A stretch of 64,000 bases of DNA from Lysobacter capsici (lineage in GTDB: Bacteria; Pseudomonadota; Gammaproteobacteria; Xanthomonadales; Xanthomonadaceae): positions 4,960,001 to 5,024,000 of the forward strand of contig NZ_CP076103.1 of the NCBI RefSeq assembly GCF_018732085.1, read 5' to 3'. Positions 59,535 through 64,000 of this stretch are shown in pieces. Each line of letters starts with the position of its first letter. Position 1 is the first letter of the stretch. The notes beneath the pieces were generated by a model. That model ran no database searches, had not been told where the DNA came from, and worked only from the letters and a program-made list of their open reading frames with translations. The translations under genes were made by a program, and so were the position numbers.

Positions 59535-60764
59535 TCAATCCTGGGCGCTGCGCACCGGCAATACCGCGCGCAGCCAACCGAAGCCGATAACGGCCGACAA
59601 TAGCGAGGCGCCCAGAATACCCAGAACCGCTTCCTCGTAAAGCCGCGCGTCGTGATACGCCAGCGACGCGATAAACAGGCTCATCGTAAAACCGATGCCG
59701 CACATCAGGCCCAGGCCGACCATCGCGCGCAGGTCCATGCCGTTGGGGAAACGCGCCCAGCCCAGCGCGCGCATCAGCATCGCCGCGCCGACGATGCCGA
59801 CCGGCTTGCCGACCACCAGGCCCAGCACGATGCCCATCGGCAAGGCCGCGGTCGCGTCTTCGAGCTTGACCCCGCTCAGCGACAGGCCCGCGTTGACGAA
59901 GGCGAACAACGGCAGGATCGCGTAGGCCACCCACGGATGCAGCGCGTGCTCCAGGGTTTCCAGCGGCGAATGTTCGGTTTCGTCGTCGATGTTATTGCGC
60001 TTGTCGACGTGCGGAATCATCAGGCCGGTGGCGACGCCGGCCAGGGTCGCGTGGACGCCGGACTTGAGCACGCACACCCACAGCACCACGCCCAGCGCGA
60101 GGTACGGCCCCAGCGATTTGACCCCGCGCCGGTTGAGCACCCACATCGCCGCCAATGCGAGCGCGGCCCACATCAACGCGGTCACCGACAGGCCGTGCGA
60201 ATAGAAGAACGCGATGATCAGGATCGCCATCAGGTCGTCGACCACCGCGATCGTCGACAGCAGCAGCTTCATCGCCACCGGCACGCGCGACCCCAGCAGC
60301 GCCAGCACGCCCAGGGCGAAGGCGATGTCGGTCGCGGTCGGCACCGCCCAGCCGCGCATCGAGGCGGCGTCGTTGTGATTGAGCGCGGCGAACAGCAACG
60401 CCGGCACGATCACGCCGGCGGCGGCGCACACCATCGGCAGCACCAGCTGCGAGCGCTCGGCCAGCTGGCCGCTGAGCGCCTCGCGCTTGATCTCCAGCGC
60501 GACCACCAGGAAGAAGATCGCCATCAGCCCGTCGTTGATCCACAACAGCAGCGGTTTGCTGATGTCGAGCGCGCCGATGCGCACCTGCACCGGGATCTCG
60601 CGGAACGCTTCGTAGGCCGATTGCAGCGGCGAATTGGCCGCGATCAGCGCCAGCACCGCCGCGGCGATCAGGACGATGCCGCCGGCCGCTTCCAGGCGGA
60701 AGAATTCGCTCAGTGCGCGCAATGCGCGCCGCGTCAGCCGCGGCGTGGGGATGATTTTGCTCAT
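59535..60764 (-). CDS. nhaA: Na+/H+ antiporter NhaA
   Basis: A 409-residue inner-membrane antiporter with 12 TM segments. The ion-binding Asp pair D176-D177 is in AVVDDLMAI and D146 in TATDIAFALG, equivalent to E. coli D163/D164 and D133; FRLEAAGGI and ALEIKREALSGQL are further family marks. It exports Na+ (or Li+) in exchange for protons at alkaline pH. Upstream lies the family A repeat array rather than a recognisable sodium riboswitch. Confidence 0.96.
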   Translation of the reverse strand: MSKIIPTPRLTRRALRALSEFFRLEAAGGIVLIAAAVLALIAANSPLQSAYEAFREIPVQVRIGALDISKPLLLWINDGLMAIFFLVVALEIKREALSGQLAERSQLVLPMVCAAAGVIVPALLFAALNHNDAASMRGWAVPTATDIAFALGVLALLGSRVPVAMKLLLSTIAVVDDLMAILIIAFFYSHGLSVTALMWAALALAAMWVLNRRGVKSLGPYLALGVVLWVCVLKSGVHATLAGVATGLMIPHVDKRNNIDDETEHSPLETLEHALHPWVAYAILPLFAFVNAGLSLSGVKLEDATAALPMGIVLGLVVGKPVGIVGAAMLMRALGWARFPNGMDLRAMVGLGLMCGIGFTMSLFIASLAYHDARLYEEAVLGILGASLLSAVIGFGWLRAVLPVRSAQD

Positions 60765-60813
60765 TGCCCATTATAGGCGGGGCAATTGCATGGGTTTTGT
60801 GGATGCCTGCTGT

Positions 60814-61255
60814 CCTTCTCCCGCTTGCGGGAGAAGGTGCCCGCAGGGCGGATGAGGGTACGAGCTTCGGCGAGCTAATCGGCGCGACGCGCGCCCTCAC
60901 CCCAACCCTCTCCCGTCAAACGGGAGAGGGAGCGACGATTCAGGCCAATTGCACGGGATTTGCGGATGCCTGCATTCCCTTCTCCCGCTTGCGGGAGAAG
61001 GTGCCCGAAGGGCGGATGAGGGCACGAGCGTCGGCGAGATCATCGGCGCGACACGCGCCCTCACCCCAGCCCTCTCCCGCAACCGGGAGAGGGAGCAGCG
61101 ATCAATGCGCACTGCGTAAGCTTTGCGAATCCTTCTCCCGCTTGCGGGAGAAGGTGCCCGAAGGGCGGATGAGGGCACGAGCGTCGGCGAGGTCATCGGC
61201 GCGATGCGCGCCCTCACTCCGGCCCTCTCCCGCAAGCGGGAGAGGGAGCAGGAGC
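60814..61255. repeat. Three tandem CTCTCCCGC hairpin pairs (family A)
   Basis: Three copies of a ~155-165-bp unit start at 60814, 60978 and 61131. Each has CTTCTCCCGCTTGCGGGAG, then GTGCCCGAAGGGCGGATGAG, a variable CGAGCGTCGGCGAGxTCATC centre, then GCGCCCTCACCCC and CTCTCCCGC…GCGGGAGAGGG. The array fills the 496-bp gap between two cation antiporter genes and would lie in the 5' leader of nhaA or the 3' end of the CaCA transcript. Confidence 0.93.
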
Positions 61256-61260
61256 CAGCG

Positions 61261-62277
61261 TTACTGATGCAGCATCAGCAGCTCGAACCCCACCCAGGCC
61301 AGCAACGCCACCAGCAGGATCGCGCCTTCGCGCTTGCTGACGCGCAGGTCGCCCTTGAGCATCGGGTACAGCATCAAGGCGAACACCGCCGCGGCCGGCA
61401 GTTCGAAGCGCACGAACGATGCCGGCAGCGGCACGGTGTGCAGCGCGGCCATGCCGCCGAGCACGATCAGCAGATTGAACAGGCTCGAACCGATCACATG
61501 GCCGACCACGATGTCGCCCTGCCCGCGCCGCGCCGCGGCGACCGCGGCGGCGACTTCGGGCAGCGCGGTGCCGATCGCGACCGGCAGCAGGCCGGTCAGC
61601 AGCGGCGACAGGCCCAGGCCGGCGCCGATGATGGCCGCGTTCGGCGAACCGAACCCGCCGGCCAGCGCGGGCGCGGCGCTGCCGAAACTCCACAGGCCGT
61701 TGCCGCCGACGATCAGATACGCGCCCAGGTGCAGCAGCAGCACGGCGATCAGCACCCGCACCAGATTCAGGCCCAGATTGGTCTGGGTCTGGGCGAACGC
61801 GGCGATGGCCTCCTGCAGCTCGGGCGCCTCGTGGCGGGTGCGCGAGGTGGCATAGGCGACCACGACCACGAACGCCACCAGCATCGCCACGCCTTCCCAG
61901 CGGCTGAGCGCGCCGTCCAGGCCCAATCCGATCACCACCAGCGTGCCCACCAGCAGCAGCACCAGCAGCGGCGCCAGCGCGCGCCAGCGCACCACCAGCG
62001 GCGCGGCCAGCGCCGCCAGGCCCAGGGTCAGGCCGAAATTGACGATGTTGCTGCCGACCGCGTTGCCGAGCGCCAGCGCCTGCTGGCCGCGCACCACCGC
62101 CTGCAGGTTGACCGCCAGCTCCGGCAGCGAGGTGGCGAAGGCGACCAGCACCAGCCCGGCGGCGAACGGCGAGGCGCCGAAGCGCTGGGCCAGGCCAGAG
62201 GCACCCTTGACGATCGAATCGCCGCCCAGGGCCAGCAGGAACAGGCCCAATACGAACAAGCCGACGGCTTCGAACAT
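61261..62277 (-). CDS. CaCA-family calcium/sodium-type antiporter (YrbG-like)
   Basis: A 338-residue protein with ten or eleven TM segments in two inverted halves. The alpha repeats are AFATSLPELAVNLQAV with GNAVGSNIVNFGLTL (first half), and AIGTALPEVAAAV with GHVIGSSLFNLLIVLG (second half). These hold the cation-coordinating Glu, Ser and Asn residues of the family. It lacks the long regulatory loop of eukaryotic NCX. Substrate ions (Ca2+, Na+, K+ or H+) cannot be fixed by eye. Confidence 0.92.
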   Translation of the reverse strand: MFEAVGLFVLGLFLLALGGDSIVKGASGLAQRFGASPFAAGLVLVAFATSLPELAVNLQAVVRGQQALALGNAVGSNIVNFGLTLGLAALAAPLVVRWRALAPLLVLLLVGTLVVIGLGLDGALSRWEGVAMLVAFVVVVAYATSRTRHEAPELQEAIAAFAQTQTNLGLNLVRVLIAVLLLHLGAYLIVGGNGLWSFGSAAPALAGGFGSPNAAIIGAGLGLSPLLTGLLPVAIGTALPEVAAAVAAARRGQGDIVVGHVIGSSLFNLLIVLGGMAALHTVPLPASFVRFELPAAAVFALMLYPMLKGDLRVSKREGAILLVALLAWVGFELLMLHQ

Positions 62278-62465
62278 GGCGATCTTCCCCTTGCAGTGAA
62301 CGACGTGGCAGTGAACCGCGTGCGGTGGACGGCGCGGTCCGGCGAGCGGGTGCGTCGGTCCCGATTCTAGCGTTGTGGCCGGGCCGGCTGTCGCCGGCCG
62401 GTCATGAATCAGCGGTTGCTCGTCGCCGGCAACGGACTACCGGCGATTCGCCGGCCCGCGGCGGC

Positions 62466-63143
62466 TCAACCGCAACCTTCGACGTAGTCCACCTGCGGCG
62501 GCACGCCGATATGCCACGACGTCACTTTTCCGGTGGCATCGGTCTCGAACACCAGCGTACCCACGCCGCCGCCGGCATCGCTCACGCGCAGGTAATGGCC
62601 GCCCTGCACGTACTTGTGGTTCTGCTGCTCGACCCGGCCGGCGTAGAGCTTGCCGATTTCATCGGCGCTCATGCCGCGCTTGCCGCCGCCCGGCGCGGTC
62701 TCCTTGTCGTTGCCGACATCGACGCGGACGAACTTGCCGTCCTCGACCATGAAGGCGAAATCGCGCGGGTTGGTCACCCAGATCGGCTGCAGGTAATAGC
62801 AGCCGCCGTCGGCCGGCGGCTTGCCCTTGAGTTCGCCGCCCCAGGCCTGCTTGGCCTGCTCGGCGCTCATGCCGAAACGCATGTCGCCGTAGCCGTCGAA
62901 GCGCGCCTGGGTGTCGCTGGCGGCCAGCGGCGGGTTGGATACCGGCGCGGTCGCAGGCGGAACGCTTTCGGCCGGCTGGTCGGTGATCGGCGCCGGGTTG
63001 GCCTCCGGCGCGGCGTTCGCGGCCGGCGCCGGCGCGTCGGCCGGCGCGGCCTCACGCTGGCAGGCGGCCAGGCCCAGGCTCAACAACACAGCGGCGAACA
63101 GCGCGGCGCGGCGTGGCGCGATCGTCATCGGCGCAAGTTTCAT
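62466..63143 (-). CDS. Lipoprotein with Pro/Ala linker and C-terminal globular domain
   Basis: A 225-residue lipoprotein precursor: lipobox LAAC (Cys ~28), a ~45-residue Ala/Pro-rich linker, then a ~145-residue domain with RFDGYGDMRFGMSAEQAKQAWGG and RGMSADEIGKLYAGR. The two MSxxE motifs recall BamE/OmlA-type small outer-membrane domains, but no family is claimed. The domain contains a Cys pair (GGCYYL…VEGCG) that could form a disulfide. Met6 (63128) is an alternative start. Monocistronic. Confidence 0.75.
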   Translation of the reverse strand: MKLAPMTIAPRRAALFAAVLLSLGLAACQREAAPADAPAPAANAAPEANPAPITDQPAESVPPATAPVSNPPLAASDTQARFDGYGDMRFGMSAEQAKQAWGGELKGKPPADGGCYYLQPIWVTNPRDFAFMVEDGKFVRVDVGNDKETAPGGGKRGMSADEIGKLYAGRVEQQNHKYVQGGHYLRVSDAGGGVGTLVFETDATGKVTSWHIGVPPQVDYVEGCG

Positions 63144-63301
63144 CGGCGGAACTCCGGCGCACGAGGCGCGATTCGAATGGCCGAATCAGCCTAGCGGTTT
63201 TGCGTGAACGCAGCGAGAAGCAATGGACTTTCGGTTGCGCCCGCGCAGCGCGGCATTTGAATGCCAGTAACTGCACCCGCCCCTGGTCGAATCCGCGAGG
63301 T

Positions 63302-63409
63302 CTTTTGTGGGAGGGGCTTTCAGTCCCGATGCCTTTCGATCAGATGGAAGCATAGATTCGATTCGATCCGAGCCAAGAGCATCGGGGCTGAAAGCCCCTC
63401 CCACAAAAA
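63302..63409. repeat. GTGG-REP inverted doublet (family B)
   Basis: Arms at 63302-63331 and 63378-63409, each with an extra base in the loop (GGGGCTTTCAGTCCCGA / ATCGGGGCTGAAAGCCCC). It lies ~100 bp after the hmgA stop. The remaining part of 63144-63508 shows no gene. Confidence 0.82.
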
Positions 63410-63508
63410 ACCTCGCGGCGATATCGGCGCTCGAACGAAAACGCGCGACCGAAGCCGCGCGTTTTCCAATCCATGCCGATTCGAAGCGATCGCCTCGAAC
63501 CGCCTCGC

Positions 63509-64000
63509 TCACTCCCGAGAATTCGGATCGAAGTGCTTGCGCAACCCCGCCCAGCACGCCTGATAGTCGCGCTGCCGGTGCGGCGCATCGAAGGCCTGCG
63601 CGGTCGGACGGATCACCGCGCGCGTCTCGAACATGAAGGCCAGCGTATCGACGATCACATGCGCCTGGCTCAGATCGGCGTGCGAGGCCTTCTCGAAAGT
63701 CTGCGCATCCGGACCGTGCCCGGTCATGCAGTTGTGCAGCGACGCACCGCCCGGCGCGAACCCGTCGGCCTTGGCGTCGTAGGCGCCATGCACCAGCCCC
63801 ATGAACTCGCTGGCGACGTTGCGGTGGAACCACGGCGGCCGGAACGTGTGCTGCGCGACCAGCCAGCGCGGCGGGAAGATCACGAAGTCGATATTGGCCG
63901 TGCCGGGCGTATCGCTCGGCGAGGTCAGCACGGTGAAGATCGACGGATCGGGATGATCGAAACTGATCGAACCGATGGTGTTGAAGCGGCGCATGTCGAA
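63509..64000 (-). CDS. hmgA: Homogentisate 1,2-dioxygenase (C-terminal part, cut by the window edge)
   Basis: The frame enters from the right edge (…FDMRRFNT) and ends at 63509, giving ~163 C-terminal residues. It contains FDHPDPSIFTVLTSPSD, the iron ligands His and Glu in HRNVASEFMGLVHG, and the third ligand His in NCMTGHGPD. The enzyme opens the homogentisate ring to maleylacetoacetate, the substrate of MaiA encoded at 17545. The listed internal ATG at 63994 is not the start. Confidence 0.95.
   Translation of the reverse strand, partial: FDMRRFNTIGSISFDHPDPSIFTVLTSPSDTPGTANIDFVIFPPRWLVAQHTFRPPWFHRNVASEFMGLVHGAYDAKADGFAPGGASLHNCMTGHGPDAQTFEKASHADLSQAHVIVDTLAFMFETRAVIRPTAQAFDAPHRQRDYQACWAGLRKHFDPNSRE

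Noticed and set aside
60765..61260. Sodium-responsive riboswitch before nhaA
   Set aside because: The leader is occupied by three family A repeats with copies elsewhere next to unrelated genes.

Overview
The window is high-GC chromosomal DNA from a gammaproteobacterium of the Xanthomonadaceae, most probably Lysobacter or a close relative. Pointers are an O-antigen locus ending at a metB-type gene (the classical border of the variable LPS locus in xanthomonads), a Clp-type CRP regulator beside speD and the trp genes, an ECF sigma factor/Ser-Thr kinase pair, a secreted M23 lytic peptidase with tandem C-terminal repeats, and many GTAG/GTGG REP palindromes. The genus is inferred from gene content only.

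Layout. 1-10281 (all minus) is the metB-proximal end of an ABC-transporter-dependent O-polysaccharide operon: GT4 glycosyltransferase, Wzm, Wzt with a C-terminal carbohydrate-binding domain, a DUF4214/coiled-coil/methyltransferase protein, Rmd and Gmd (GDP-D-rhamnose supply), a polytopic glycosyltransferase and a GT2-led glycosyltransferase cut by the left edge. 10330-13431 holds metB-type and cystathionine beta-synthase genes. 14035-22239 holds ydcH, a DUF4398 lipoprotein/coiled-coil pair, pilU, maiA-fahA (tyrosine breakdown; hmgA is cut by the right edge) and the M23 peptidase. 22240-25623 is the kinase/sigma pair. 25974-30061 holds an acetyltransferase, tRNA-Gln(CUG), rpsI-rplM, a GlcF-like Fe-S protein and coq7. 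30648-32817 holds speD, clp and an acetyltransferase.

33421-50085 is the tryptophan region, in order of transcription trpE, trpG, trpD, trpC. It is interrupted by a two-component system and a REP array between trpE and trpG, and by a complete cyanophycin module (IadA, CphB, CphA and a second CphA-like Mur ligase) between trpD and trpC. The last cyanophycin gene stops 3 bp before trpC, so storage-polymer and tryptophan genes are physically coupled. Upstream of both trpE and trpG lies a 47-codon peptide gene with a Trp-Arg-Trp-Trp motif. The two peptides are paralogous along their whole length and share an upstream block. This is the most novel signal in the window.

50133-64000 holds a YegS-type lipid kinase, a repeat-rich gap with a candidate small RNA, rraA, rpe, a DnaJ-domain membrane protein, purC, an SMR transporter, an Mpo1-like protein, two small membrane proteins, an EamA transporter, a nucleoside-diphosphate-sugar epimerase-like protein, nhaA, a CaCA antiporter, a lipoprotein and the 3' part of hmgA.

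Gaps between genes are full of repeats: GTGG-REP doublets, GTAG-REPs (including a tandem array of about 167-bp units), CTCTCCCGC hairpin pairs, CCCCCTTT inverted pairs, a composite repeat of about 250 bp in three copies, and 7-bp satellites. No transposase, phage or CRISPR gene is visible.
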